Position numbers and translations under genes: made by a program. This document shows, piece after piece, positions 1-8,014 of a stretch of 44,012 nt of DNA. The DNA lies in NCBI GenBank assembly GCA_001919865.1, contig MNIR01000075.1, forward strand, positions 1 to 44,012. The letters run 5' to 3'. Position 1 is the stretch's first letter. Each line of letters opens with the position of its first letter. Source of the DNA: Gemmatimonadetes bacterium 13_1_20CM_4_69_16 (GTDB taxonomy: Bacteria > Gemmatimonadota > Gemmatimonadetes > Gemmatimonadales > GWC2-71-9). Under the pieces are notes generated by a model, which was given only the letters and a program-made list of their open reading frames with translations, had not been told where the DNA came from and searched no databases.

Positions 1-203
1 TCGCGCGCCGTCTCGGCTTTCAATTGGGTGACGTTGAGCCCTGCCTTCTGAAGCAGCGGGACGACGATGCCGTCGTCCTGCGACAGCAGGGCGTGGAAGA
101 GATGAGCGTCGTTGATGACGGGGTTGCCACGCTCGCGAGCCAGGGCGCTCGCTTGCTGCAACGCCTCGGCGGCCTTCACCGTCAGTCGGTCAGGTCTGAT
201 CAT
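1..203 (-). CDS. clpB: ATP-dependent chaperone ClpB, N-terminal fragment (runs off left edge)
   Basis: The reverse strand from the ATG at 203 reads MIRPDRLTVKAAEALQQASA and continues through a Clp-N repeat with an INDAHLFHALL stretch, which is the typical start of the ClpB disaggregase. ClpB is a cytoplasmic AAA+ hexamer that works with DnaK to resolubilise aggregated protein. Only about 67 residues, the substrate-contacting N domain, lie in the window; the two AAA+ modules would lie beyond base 1. The gene is separated from its upstream neighbour by two stem-loops at 274-294 and 321-336, so it probably has its own promoter. ClpA or ClpC share the N domain, but the MIRPDRLT-type opening favours ClpB. 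Confidence 0.85.
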   Translation of the reverse strand, partial: MIRPDRLTVKAAEALQQASALARERGNPVINDAHLFHALLSQDDGIVVPLLQKAGLNVTQLKAETAR

Positions 204-273
204 GGCGCCGGCTTCCCGGGCAACCTTTGTGCCCGTTGAAAGATGCCGAATCGGCAGCGCACAAGTCAAAATG

Positions 274-294
274 CCCCCGACGGGCTGTCGGGGG
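274..294 (-). terminator. stem-loop downstream of the sorting-tail protein gene
   Basis: An 8-base perfect stem, CCCCCGAC with GTCGGGGG, encloses a 5-base loop. It is the second hairpin after the gene that ends at 339 and could back up the first terminator. No clear U run follows on the minus strand, so its role is uncertain. Confidence 0.4.
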
Positions 295-310
295 TGCGTC
301 AAGCACGCAG

Positions 311-336
311 AAAGTGAAACGGGGGCCTGCGCCCCC
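311..336 (-). terminator. probable intrinsic terminator
   Basis: On the minus strand a GGGGGC / GCCCCC stem with a 4-base loop is followed by GTTTCACTTT, a T-rich tail. It begins three bases past the stop codon at 339, so it fits termination of the small secreted protein gene before clpB. Confidence 0.55.
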
Positions 337-338
337 GC

Positions 339-788
339 TCACTTCATGATGATCATCTTCTTGGTGACTCGTCGCTCGTCTACGACCAGTTGGTAGAGGT
401 ACACGCCCGACGCGGCCTGCTGACCGGTATTGCGGATGTTGCCGTCCCAGTAGGCACTGTAGGAGCAGCCGTCCGGGCTCGAGCAGCTCAGCTCCAGGTT
501 GTCGAGCGCCTGCCCCGTCCCCTGCAGGATCGGCACCGCGACGAGCTGCGCCAGCACGTTGTAGACCTTCAGCGAAACCCTCGGCCGGTGACCGTTAGCA
601 AACAGATCGCCGCTCAGCGTGAACGGGATCGTGGTCGCCGGGTTGAACGGGTTCGGGTAGTTCTGCTTGAGCTCCACCGCGGGTCTGGGATCCTGCGCCC
701 ACGCGCATCCCACCCCCACCCCCACCCCCACCCCTGACCCCGCCGCCCACAGCCCGAGCCGCAGCACCGCCCAGGCGTGCTGCTTCAT
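339..788 (-). CDS. small secreted protein with Por/FlgD-type C-terminal sorting domain
   Basis: The 149-residue product starts with a signal peptide (about residues 1-31, cleavage after AWA) and then has QNYPNPFNP at about 42-50. The rest is a FlgD-Ig-like/Por-secretion tail ending in [20 protein letters not shown], with the usual gapped Tyr and Val pattern. In other bacteria such a domain ends large type IX-secreted proteins and is recognised in the outer membrane; here there is almost no cargo before it. The start is supported by AGGAG six bases before the ATG. The h-region of the signal peptide is encoded by a CCCCCA hexamer repeat that gives alternating Gly-Val. It could be a truncated gene, a short exported decoy, or a complete small protein; the function is unknown. 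Confidence 0.7.
   Translation of the reverse strand: MKQHAWAVLRLGLWAAGSGVGVGVGVGCAWAQDPRPAVELKQNYPNPFNPATTIPFTLSGDLFANGHRPRVSLKVYNVLAQLVAVPILQGTGQALDNLELSCSSPDGCSYSAYWDGNIRNTGQQAASGVYLYQLVVDERRVTKKMIIMK
711..734. repeat. CCCCCA hexanucleotide tandem repeat (about 4 copies) inside a signal peptide
   Basis: Four near-perfect six-base units encode Gly-Val dipeptides in the hydrophobic part of the signal peptide of the 339-788 gene. Copy changes would keep the reading frame but change the length and hydrophobicity of the signal. The other strand is G-rich and could fold as a quadruplex. Confidence 0.7.
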
Positions 789-873
789 CCACCGCTCCTG
801 TGCGAACGAGAAAAGAACCTTGGGACCGGACTCCTTGTCACGGGTGAACCATGCTACGACGCTTCCTGGAATA

Positions 874-2796
874 CTACGGGCCGCCTTTCCTCGCTGTCAA
901 TCGGGCGAGCACCCGGGCATCCCCGGCGCGGCGGGTGATACCGTGGCGGTCCGCCCACTCGAGCAAGGGAATCAAGTACTTGCGGGTCAGGCCGAAGCGG
1001 TCGCGCAGCTCGGCGGGCGTCGCCTGCCCCAGCTCGGAAAGGGCGGATTCGAGGCTCGTGCGGAACGACTCCAGCGCCTGGCGCGGCGCGTAGCGGTCCT
1101 GGTCTATCTGCTCGGCTTCGCCCGCGCGGGCGAGATGCGCGAGCATGGCGCGGATCGGTGCGCCGGGAAATTCCCGCTCGAGCTCCGCCAGGGTCGGCAC
1201 CTCCCAGCGGGCATCCGCCAGGCGGCGGGTCAACCTCTCCCGCAAGTCGCTGGTGCGGGTGTCGAAGGCGGGTCGCCATCCCGCGAGCCGGGCCACGCTC
1301 CCGGCGATCTCGAGCTGCCGCTCCCGCGTGCCGAGGTCGAGCACCGCGTCCACGACCGCCGGCGGAGGTGCCGGCGCTCCCACCGCTGCTCGGAGGGCCT
1401 GCAGCGACATCCCTGGATCGAGCGGATGCTCCTCGTGGTAGCGCCGGAGAACCTCTGCGAGGCGCGTCGCCTCAGCCGCCACGGCTCCCCGCGCGACGAC
1501 TGCGTCGGCCAAGCTTACGAGGTCCTCGCGCGCCTCGGCGATGACGCCGGTCACACGCGCCGGGGGCAGACCGAGCCGTACGGGAAGGCTCGCCACCGCG
1601 AGCCCAGCGAGCCCGGCCTCGCGCGCCAGCTGGCGCAGCCGCTCTACCGGTGGCTGCTCCGCCGCGAGCCGCCGCTGGCGCAGCCGCGGCCGCTGCGCCG
1701 GGAAGGGGTCGAGCACGACGCCGCCGCCGATCGTCGTCACGGGCGAAAACGACCGCAGCACAAACCGGTCACCGCCGCGGGCGACGAGCGGTGTCTCGAG
1801 CATCAGGCGCGCGAGACCCTGTTCGCCCGGTGCGATAGATCGCACCTGGACCACGCGTGCCAGCACCTCGGCTGTGCCGAGGTGCACGCGGAGCCGGGTA
1901 CGGGAGGCGATCGCCTTGTGCGCGGTGGGGAGCAGCTCGACGGCCGCGTCCAGCATGGTCGTGGCGCGCCACCCCGCCCCGGTTACGGCCACGTGGCCGC
2001 GCGCCAACTCGCTCTTGTCCACTCCGACCAACGCCAGCGCCGTACGGCGGCCCGGCCCGGCGCGCTCCGCTGTCTGGCCGTGCACCTCGATCGAGCGCAC
2101 CCGCGCCTCACGCTCGAGCGGCAGCAGCCGCACAGAGTCTCCCACGGTGACGCTGCCGGTCCACGTCGACCCCGTGACGACCGTACCCGCGCCGGCCACG
2201 GCGAAGACACGATCGATCGGCAGCCGGAACAAGTCGTCCGCCGGCCGTTCGACGAGCTCTTCCGCGACCTGCCGCAGCGCCGATCGCAGCTGATCCAACC
2301 CCTCTCCCGTCACCGCGGAGGTGGGGACCGGTGGGGACCAGCGGACCCGGCTCCGCTCGAGCCGCTCGACGACCTCCGCCTGCACCAGGTCGAGCCACTC
2401 CGGCTCGGCTAGGTCCCGCTTGGTGATGACCGGGATGCCACGCCGCACCCCCAGCAGCTCGACGATCGCGAGGTGCTCCTCGGTCTGCGGCATGATCCCT
2501 TCGTCGGCCGCCACCACCAGCAGGGCGACGTCGATGCCAGTCGCGCCGGCGAGCATGTTGCGAACGAAGCCCTCATGGCCCGGGACGTCCACAACACTGG
2601 CCTGGAGCTGGTCGCCGAGCGGCAGCGGGGCAAACCCCAGATCGATCGTGATTCCGCGGCGCTTCTCCTCCTCCCACCGGTCGGTGTCGACACCGGTGAG
2701 GGCCTTCACGAGCGCCGTCTTACCGTGGTCGATGTGGCCGGCGGTGCCGACTACGAAGCGGCGGAGGGAGCCGGAGTGGAGGGCGTGGGGGTCCAG
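874..2796 (-). CDS. selB: selenocysteine-specific elongation factor SelB
   Basis: SelB is a GTPase that brings Sec-tRNA to the ribosome at UGA codons marked by a SECIS hairpin. The reverse strand shows the G1 loop [19 protein letters not shown], the G3 DVPGHEG, the G4 TKRDL, beta-barrel domains II and III and a long C-terminal part fitting winged-helix RNA-binding domains. The first ATG/GTG/TTG in frame is GTG at 2709, but it lies after the P-loop, so it cannot be the true start. I extended the gene to a CTG at 2794-2796, which has GGGAG eight bases upstream and gives about 640 residues, close to the normal length. It overlaps the end of recO. No selA, selD or tRNA-Sec is in the window. The family call is firm; the start is not. 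Confidence 0.85.
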   Translation of the reverse strand: MDPHALHSGSLRRFVVGTAGHIDHGKTALVKALTGVDTDRWEEEKRRGITIDLGFAPLPLGDQLQASVVDVPGHEGFVRNMLAGATGIDVALLVVAADEGIMPQTEEHLAIVELLGVRRGIPVITKRDLAEPEWLDLVQAEVVERLERSRVRWSPPVPTSAVTGEGLDQLRSALRQVAEELVERPADDLFRLPIDRVFAVAGAGTVVTGSTWTGSVTVGDSVRLLPLEREARVRSIEVHGQTAERAGPGRRTALALVGVDKSELARGHVAVTGAGWRATTMLDAAVELLPTAHKAIASRTRLRVHLGTAEVLARVVQVRSIAPGEQGLARLMLETPLVARGGDRFVLRSFSPVTTIGGGVVLDPFPAQRPRLRQRRLAAEQPPVERLRQLAREAGLAGLAVASLPVRLGLPPARVTGVIAEAREDLVSLADAVVARGAVAAEATRLAEVLRRYHEEHPLDPGMSLQALRAAVGAPAPPPAVVDAVLDLGTRERQLEIAGSVARLAGWRPAFDTRTSDLRERLTRRLADARWEVPTLAELEREFPGAPIRAMLAHLARAGEAEQIDQDRYAPRQALESFRTSLESALSELGQATPAELRDRFGLTRKYLIPLLEWADRHGITRRAGDARVLARLTARKGGP

Positions 2797-3545
2797 GCGT
2801 GACGCTCCCAGAAGTCGAGGGCGGAGAGGGCACCGGTCTCGGCGAAGTGGTGACGGACGAACCGAGCGACGAGGCGGCGGTGGGCGGCGGCATGCGGCGC
2901 GTCGAGCCGTGGCAGGTCCGCTCGAGCGTCGTTCAGAGCGAGGAGGTCCCGGTAGGCCTGCCGCGGCAGCCGGGAGAGAGGTGGGCTCGGTGTGCAGTTC
3001 GAGCAGGCGACGCCCCCGTCGGCCACGCTGAACGCCACGGGGTCGGTGCCGTCAACGATGGCGGCGCCGTCCCGCACGCAGGTCGCGAGTGACGGCTCGA
3101 AGCCGAGCACCCCCAGCAACAGCCACATCCCCCGCACGCCGGCGGCATCGATCGCATCCGGCGGCGCGACGGCCAGCGCGTCCAGCGCCCCCGTCAGCGT
3201 GTCGTACGCCAGCGGGAGCGGGGCCGGTGGCGCCATCTTGAGCATCACCTCGGCGAGCGCCGTCGCCCCGGCGAACCGTCCCACGTCGGCCGCCAGATCG
3301 CGTCGCAAGTCGAGCACATCGAAGGCGCCGAGCGTGTGCAGCTCCCGCGTCTCCCGGAAGTACAGCTGCGCCATCCCTTCGCTCAACAGCTCCAGTCCCG
3401 CCCCGAACGGACTCTTGGGGCGAAGCACCCCCTTGGCCATGGCGCTCTGCACGCCCAGCTCGCGTGTCGCGAGCCGCACCACCTTGGAGGTTTCGCTGTA
3501 GCGGTAAGTCTGGAGGACGACCGCGGGGGTGGTGACGAGCGCCAT
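2751..3545 (-). CDS. recO: DNA repair protein RecO
   Basis: RecO works with RecF and RecR to load RecA on SSB-coated single-stranded DNA in gap repair. The 264-residue protein opens with the conserved N-terminal OB fold ([20 protein letters not shown]) and has a helical middle and a C-terminal part with ACSNC. Only one CxxC pair plus a single earlier Cys is visible, so the usual four-Cys zinc site may be reduced. The ATG at 3545 is chosen because the family match begins there; the frame stays open farther upstream without homology. It starts 28 bases after the propeller lipoprotein ends and overlaps selB, so it is probably on the same transcript as the B12 genes. Confidence 0.9.
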   Translation of the reverse strand: MALVTTPAVVLQTYRYSETSKVVRLATRELGVQSAMAKGVLRPKSPFGAGLELLSEGMAQLYFRETRELHTLGAFDVLDLRRDLAADVGRFAGATALAEVMLKMAPPAPLPLAYDTLTGALDALAVAPPDAIDAAGVRGMWLLLGVLGFEPSLATCVRDGAAIVDGTDPVAFSVADGGVACSNCTPSPPLSRLPRQAYRDLLALNDARADLPRLDAPHAAAHRRLVARFVRHHFAETGALSALDFWERHAWTPTPSTPAPSAAS

Positions 3546-3573
3546 AGGACCAAAGGTAACGGCGCGGCGCGTC

Positions 3574-4614
3574 CTACGGCACGACCGCGAGCGCCGTTGC
3601 TGACGGGCAGACGCCGACAGCGACGGCCTGCAACTCGCCGTAGTCGGGCGGCGCGGAAAGCACGTGGACGACCCCCGCGCTGGTGCAGGCGCCGGCATCG
3701 AGCGCGTACAGCCGGGCCGCCTGATCGATCGCCAGCCCGCTCACGCCCCTCCCTCCCGGTTTCAGGCCTTGCCCCGGCCCACGGGTCAGTGAACGCGTCA
3801 GCGTGTTCACCTCGAGGATCCCGTCACTCGCGGAGGCGATCAGGACCCGCCCCGAGGGATGAAACGCCGCAGCCCCCGGAGACTCGCCCAGTCCGTTGAT
3901 CACCACGAGCTCCGCTCGGGCCACTGGATCCACGATCGACAGCTTGCCGTCGCCGCGCGTCGCGTGGCCGGCGTTCACCACATAGAGCAGGCTGTCGTCT
4001 CCTACGGCGAGGAAGCGTGCGTTCGTTCCCGAGAGCGGAATCGAGTCGGCCGGTGAGGCGCCGCAGCAGGCGAACGCGGTGAGCCAGCTCGGGCCGGCGG
4101 GGGTGCCATTCACGAGATTGCCGTTCGCGACGAACACGCGACCCTTCACGAACGCCACGGCTTGGGGGTACACGCCTACAGGAAAGTTGGTGGTAGCACC
4201 CGAGAAGAAATTGAGTCGTGTAACGGTGTTGAGCTTCGGGTTCGCCACCCAGGCGATCGAGTCGTCCTGAATCGCCACGCCGGTGGCGCCGGACCCCGTG
4301 GCGAGGGGGAAGACCACCACCGGGCGCACGCACAGGCCCGCGGAGCACAGGCCGGCGTTGTTGATCACGGCCACGGAGTCCGCGGGGCCGAGCGGCACGA
4401 CCACCGTTCTGCCGCGGCCGGCAGCCGTCGTCCCCCGCCCGGCCGGCGTTTGCAGATCCACGGTCCGGACCGACAGGTCTTTCGCCGACACGAACGACAC
4501 CGAGTTGTCGGCCGAGTTCACGATGGCGATCACCTGGCCGGCCGAGCTGGTCTGCTCCAGCGCGTCACTGCAGGCCGCGGCAAGGGCCAGTCCCAACAGA
4601 CAGAGTCGTCTCAT
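3574..4614 (-). CDS. beta-propeller (YncE/YVTN-like) surface lipoprotein in the B12 operon, BtuG-like candidate
   Basis: The 346-residue product has a lipoprotein signal with a lipobox LAAAC (lipidated Cys at residue 15). It is followed by repeated blade-like units, such as IAIVNSADNSVSFVSA, DSIAWVANPKLNTVTRLNF, GRVFVANG, LLYVVNAG and GRVLIASASDGILEV, typical of a YncE/NHL-type beta-propeller. It overlaps the DUF71 gene by four bases (ATGA) and lies three genes after btuD in a riboswitch-led B12 unit. In Bacteroides the lipoprotein BtuG is a seven-bladed propeller that binds B12 and passes it to BtuB. Position and fold together suggest an equivalent here; this is inference, and sequence alone cannot show B12 binding. 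Otherwise it is a propeller lipoprotein of unknown role. Confidence 0.75.
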   Translation of the reverse strand: MRRLCLLGLALAAACSDALEQTSSAGQVIAIVNSADNSVSFVSAKDLSVRTVDLQTPAGRGTTAAGRGRTVVVPLGPADSVAVINNAGLCSAGLCVRPVVVFPLATGSGATGVAIQDDSIAWVANPKLNTVTRLNFFSGATTNFPVGVYPQAVAFVKGRVFVANGNLVNGTPAGPSWLTAFACCGASPADSIPLSGTNARFLAVGDDSLLYVVNAGHATRGDGKLSIVDPVARAELVVINGLGESPGAAAFHPSGRVLIASASDGILEVNTLTRSLTRGPGQGLKPGGRGVSGLAIDQAARLYALDAGACTSAGVVHVLSAPPDYGELQAVAVGVCPSATALAVVP

Positions 4615-5294
4615 GACGTGGGGATCTCCTCGAGATCACAATACACAAACCGGTCCTCCCGCACCACGATCGCGCCGCGGCGATGGGGCACCGGCGCGTG
4701 CAGGATCGGCCCCGCGTACACGAACGTGTGGAACTCGCCGTTCTCGCCGCAGGGGTCGATCCCGGGTGGGAGGTCGCCCAGCAGCGCGGTGTCGAACTCC
4801 CGCCCCGCGAACGCCGCCGGGAGCGCACGCGAATCCACGCACGCAAGCACGGCCTTGTACCCTTGCCGCACGCAGTCGGCCGCCAGCTCCCGCGTGTCCC
4901 GGAGCCACAGGGGGAACAGCCCGCGCATCCCGATCCGCGCGAGCATGCGCTCCCGGTACGCCCGGATGTCCGCGAGAAACAGGTCGCCGAACACCACGGC
5001 GTCGAGGCCGGCGCAGCGCGCCCGGGCGGCGGTGAGCGTCGCCGCCATTTGCCGCTCGTACTCCTCGTTCGAGGCGTGGGGCGAGATCAGGACCTCGTCG
5101 AGCCGCAGGCCCAGCGCCCGGGCTTGCCGGTGCAGCAGAGTGCGGCGCACGCCGTGCATGCTGATCCGCTCGTATCCGGTCGTAACCGTGGTCACCAGCG
5201 CGACCACGCGATAGCGCTGGTCGCGCAACACTTCCTGCAGGGCCAGGGCGCTATCCTTCCCGCCGCTCCAGGCCATGAGCACCGGCTCGGCCAT
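4611..5294 (-). CDS. DUF71/COG2102 PP-loop ATPase (diphthine-ammonia ligase family), predicted B12-linked
   Basis: The 227-residue protein has the N-terminal PP-loop SGGKDSA at residues 10-16, the family stretch GDLFLADIRAYRERML, and a C-terminal ENGEFHTFVYAGPI. Eukaryotic and archaeal members (Dph6) amidate diphthine on elongation factor 2, a modification bacteria lack. Published comparative genomics of DUF71 predicted that a bacterial branch acts in B12 salvage, probably as an amide-forming ATP-dependent ligase. Here it lies 27 bases after btuB and overlaps the propeller lipoprotein gene by four bases, under a cobalamin riboswitch, which agrees with that prediction. The reaction is unknown. 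The start ATG at 5294 gives the full PP-loop domain. Confidence 0.85.
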   Translation of the reverse strand: MAEPVLMAWSGGKDSALALQEVLRDQRYRVVALVTTVTTGYERISMHGVRRTLLHRQARALGLRLDEVLISPHASNEEYERQMAATLTAARARCAGLDAVVFGDLFLADIRAYRERMLARIGMRGLFPLWLRDTRELAADCVRQGYKAVLACVDSRALPAAFAGREFDTALLGDLPPGIDPCGENGEFHTFVYAGPILHAPVPHRRGAIVVREDRFVYCDLEEIPTS

Positions 5295-5321
5295 CTCAGG
5301 CTCCGGGCGACGCGGTACGAC

Positions 5322-7214
5322 TCACCAACCCCAGTCGAGGCGACCGCCCAGCAGGAGCGTGCGACCGCGGGCGGGGAAGTTTTTCACGTCTTCGTAGCGA
5401 GCGCCCAGCAGGTCCTCGAGACGCGCCGTGATCGCCAAGCCGGGTAGCGTGCCGCGAGCTCGACTCAGCTCGTAGGTGCTCGACGCGTCCACGCGGGTGT
5501 GAGGCGGCAGGGTAACCCGCCGTGCCGGAAAAGTCGAATAATCGTAGTCGTCGCGATCGCCCGTGTAGACGGCCACGAGGGATGCGGTTCCGCGCGCCCC
5601 CACGCCATAGCCGAGCCCCAGGCTGGCCGTGTGCGAGGGGCGGCGCTGCAGCCGCAGGTTGGTCGCAAAGTCGCGCGAGTCGAGGTACGTATAGCTGGCA
5701 TCGAACGCCAGCCCCCCCGCGAGGGCGCCCTGGACGCCGAGTTCCGCCCCTTGCGCCGCCGCGTCGGCGACGTTGCTGTAGTTGACCGAATCCGGGCCCA
5801 CCGGCGTGCCACTGTACTGGATCAAGTCCCGGAACCGCTGGTGGAAGTATGTAGCGCGGGCGGTCAGGGTTTTCCCCAGTCCTCTGTACTCGAGCCCTGT
5901 TTCCCAGTTGAGGGCGTGCTCGGGTCTCAGATTCGGATTCCCGCGCACGAAGCCGGTCGCAAAGTTCTCGTAGAAACTCGGCTCCTTGAAGCCCGTGCCG
6001 ACAGAACCGATCGCCCGCGTGCCTCCCGCGATCCGGAGAGACATGCCGATGCGATACGTCGCGTAGGTGCCGAAGCGTTGATTGTCCTCGAGCCGTGCGC
6101 CGACGGCGAGACCGACCAACCGCTCCAGCGGGGAGGCAACCTGTAGGTAGACGGCTCCGTTATTGCGCGAGCGCGGCATAGCGAGCGTGGTTCCGTTCAT
6201 CGCCTGCCGCTCGAGCGCGCCCCCCACGGTGATGACGTCGCGTGGCGCGAGCGTGAGGTTGAGCCGGGCGTCCAGCCCGCTGCGCGTGACCCAATCAGAG
6301 CTGCTATAGGGGAAAGTAGTGGTGTCGGCGGAGCTGTTCGGCCCGATGGCATACTGATTGTTGTCGCGACGCCAATCGGCCGTGAGGCGGCTCTCCACAC
6401 GGCCCGAGAAGCGGTGCCCCAGATCCAGCCCGATCGACGGACCACGGTCGAGCTGATGTTGGTTATTGCTCACCACGGTCCCGCCCCCATCCGTGGGGAA
6501 ATGGTACAGGGCGTCCCCATATCGGAGCGACAGCGCCGCGTCGGTACGCTCGTCTGGGCGGACGCGCACCCGTCCGCTCAAGACCTCGTTGCGGTATTGG
6601 TTGTTGATCGAGTAGACGCCGTCGCTGGAGAAGCGCGACATGCCAACCGAGTAGCCGGCGCGCCCGCCCCCTCCAGCGAAGGTCGCATCGACCGCGTTGC
6701 TGCCGTAGGTGCCGCCGCTGACGGCTACGCTCCCGTGTGCCGCGCCGCGACCGTCGCGGGTGAAGATCTGTACCACGCCCGTCATCGCGTCGGACCCGTA
6801 CAGCACGCTGGTCGGTCCTCGCACTACCTCGATTCGCTCCACGTTGTCGGTGGTCAGGTTGGCGAAGTCGTACGCCCCGCCAGGCGCGTTCTGCGGCACG
6901 CCATCGATCAAGACCTTCACGTAGTCGCTCTCCCCGCCGCGCAGAAACAGTGAGGTTTGGCTCCCGTAGGCGTTGGTCGTCACGACGCTCGCGCCGGGAA
7001 CGGTTCGCAATGCCTCGGCCACGGTGCGGATCCCTTGCTGCCGCAGCTGCACGCCGCTGATCACCGTCACCGCGACTGGTAAGTCCGCGGCGGGGGTCGG
7101 AATCCGGGTAGCGGTGACCACCACCGGGTTGAGCTTCACCGTGTCGGTCGGGGTCTGGCCGGCGAGTGACAGGGGGAAGACGAGGAGCCAGAACGCGCGC
7201 AGGGCCAGTCTCAT
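5322..7214 (-). CDS. btuB: TonB-dependent vitamin B12 receptor BtuB
   Basis: The 630-residue outer-membrane receptor has a signal peptide (cleavage near SLAGQ), a TonB box (NPVVVTATR), a plug domain with QQGIRTVAEALRTVPGASVV and IEVVRGPTSVLYGSDAMTGVVQIFT-type motifs, and a 22-strand-type barrel ending in an aromatic LDWGW. BtuB imports corrinoids with energy from TonB/ExbB/ExbD, which are not in this window. The sequence alone would fit several TonB-dependent receptors. The substrate call rests on its place in a btuFCD unit behind a cobalamin riboswitch and on its BtuB-like length. It overlaps btuD by four bases (ATGA). Confidence 0.9.
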   Translation of the reverse strand: MRLALRAFWLLVFPLSLAGQTPTDTVKLNPVVVTATRIPTPAADLPVAVTVISGVQLRQQGIRTVAEALRTVPGASVVTTNAYGSQTSLFLRGGESDYVKVLIDGVPQNAPGGAYDFANLTTDNVERIEVVRGPTSVLYGSDAMTGVVQIFTRDGRGAAHGSVAVSGGTYGSNAVDATFAGGGGRAGYSVGMSRFSSDGVYSINNQYRNEVLSGRVRVRPDERTDAALSLRYGDALYHFPTDGGGTVVSNNQHQLDRGPSIGLDLGHRFSGRVESRLTADWRRDNNQYAIGPNSSADTTTFPYSSSDWVTRSGLDARLNLTLAPRDVITVGGALERQAMNGTTLAMPRSRNNGAVYLQVASPLERLVGLAVGARLEDNQRFGTYATYRIGMSLRIAGGTRAIGSVGTGFKEPSFYENFATGFVRGNPNLRPEHALNWETGLEYRGLGKTLTARATYFHQRFRDLIQYSGTPVGPDSVNYSNVADAAAQGAELGVQGALAGGLAFDASYTYLDSRDFATNLRLQRRPSHTASLGLGYGVGARGTASLVAVYTGDRDDYDYSTFPARRVTLPPHTRVDASSTYELSRARGTLPGLAITARLEDLLGARYEDVKNFPARGRTLLLGGRLDWGW

Positions 7215-8014
7215 GGAGCATCCTTTCGCGGTCGTAAGGGGATCATCTGGGGCCGGCCCTCGAACGGGGCGATCGATACCGGCCAGGCGAACACACGCTC
7301 GGCGGTCTCGCGAGTGAGCACTTCACCGGGCGCGCCGGCCCCAGCGGACCGCCCCTCGGCCAGCAGGAGAACGCGATCGGCGAAACGCGCCGCCAGATTC
7401 ACGTGGTGCGTGATCATGAGGACGGCGAGCCCCTGGGCGTCCACCAGCGCGCGCACCAGCTCGAACAGCTCCATCTCGTGCCGCAGGTCGAGCGACGCGG
7501 TCGGCTCGTCGAGCACGAGAAGCCGGGGTTCCTGGGCGAGGGCCCGCGCCAGCCGAATCCGCTGGTACTCTCCGCCGGACAGCGTCCAGAGCCAGCGGTC
7601 GGCCAGGTCTCGGGCGTCGCACGCGACGAGTGCCCGCTCGACGGCCGCTCGGTCTGTCGCCCGCATCCCCCCCAGGAGCGAGAGGTGCGGGTATCGGCCG
7701 AGCAGCACCGTTTCTCGCACGCGCTGCGGGAACAGGTTGTCCTCGCGCTGCGGGAGGACCCCGACCACCCTCGCCAGCTCGCGGCGGGACCAGGCGCTCG
7801 CCGGGCGCCCCAGGATGTCCGCGTGGCCTTCGACCGGTCGGACGAGGCCGAGCGCCGTGCGCACCAGCGTCGTCTTGCCGCTGCCGTTGGGCCCGAGCAC
7901 GGCGTGGAACTCGCCCGCGCGCACCTCGAGCGAGACGCCCTGCAGAATGTCGCGCGGGGCGCCCGGGTAGCGGCACGTGACGCCGCTCAAGGCGAGGATC
8001 AGCTCACGGTCCAT
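7211..8014 (-). CDS. btuD: corrinoid ABC transporter ATP-binding protein BtuD
   Basis: The 267-residue ATPase has Walker A GPNGSGKTT, a Q-loop (GVLPQREDN), the signature LSGGEYQR, Walker B LLVLDEPTASLD and the switch His in MITHHVN. It powers inner-membrane import of B12 together with BtuC and BtuF. The start ATG at 8014 was chosen because the ABC domain begins at once (MDRELILALSGVTCRYPGAP); the open frame continues far upstream without homology. It overlaps the end of btuC by 16 bases and the start of btuB by four. A haem or siderophore ABC ATPase would look alike; the riboswitch decides for corrinoids. Confidence 0.9.
   Translation of the reverse strand: MDRELILALSGVTCRYPGAPRDILQGVSLEVRAGEFHAVLGPNGSGKTTLVRTALGLVRPVEGHADILGRPASAWSRRELARVVGVLPQREDNLFPQRVRETVLLGRYPHLSLLGGMRATDRAAVERALVACDARDLADRWLWTLSGGEYQRIRLARALAQEPRLLVLDEPTASLDLRHEMELFELVRALVDAQGLAVLMITHHVNLAARFADRVLLLAEGRSAGAGAPGEVLTRETAERVFAWPVSIAPFEGRPQMIPLRPRKDAP

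Noticed and set aside
667-2412. 581-codon plus-strand frame
   Set aside because: It lies opposite selB and is rich in Arg, Pro and Gly without any family motif; it is a shadow of high GC coding.
2751-3698. Longer recO from 3698
   Set aside because: The extra 51 residues are Arg/Ser/Pro-rich and overlap the propeller gene; homology begins at ATG 3545.
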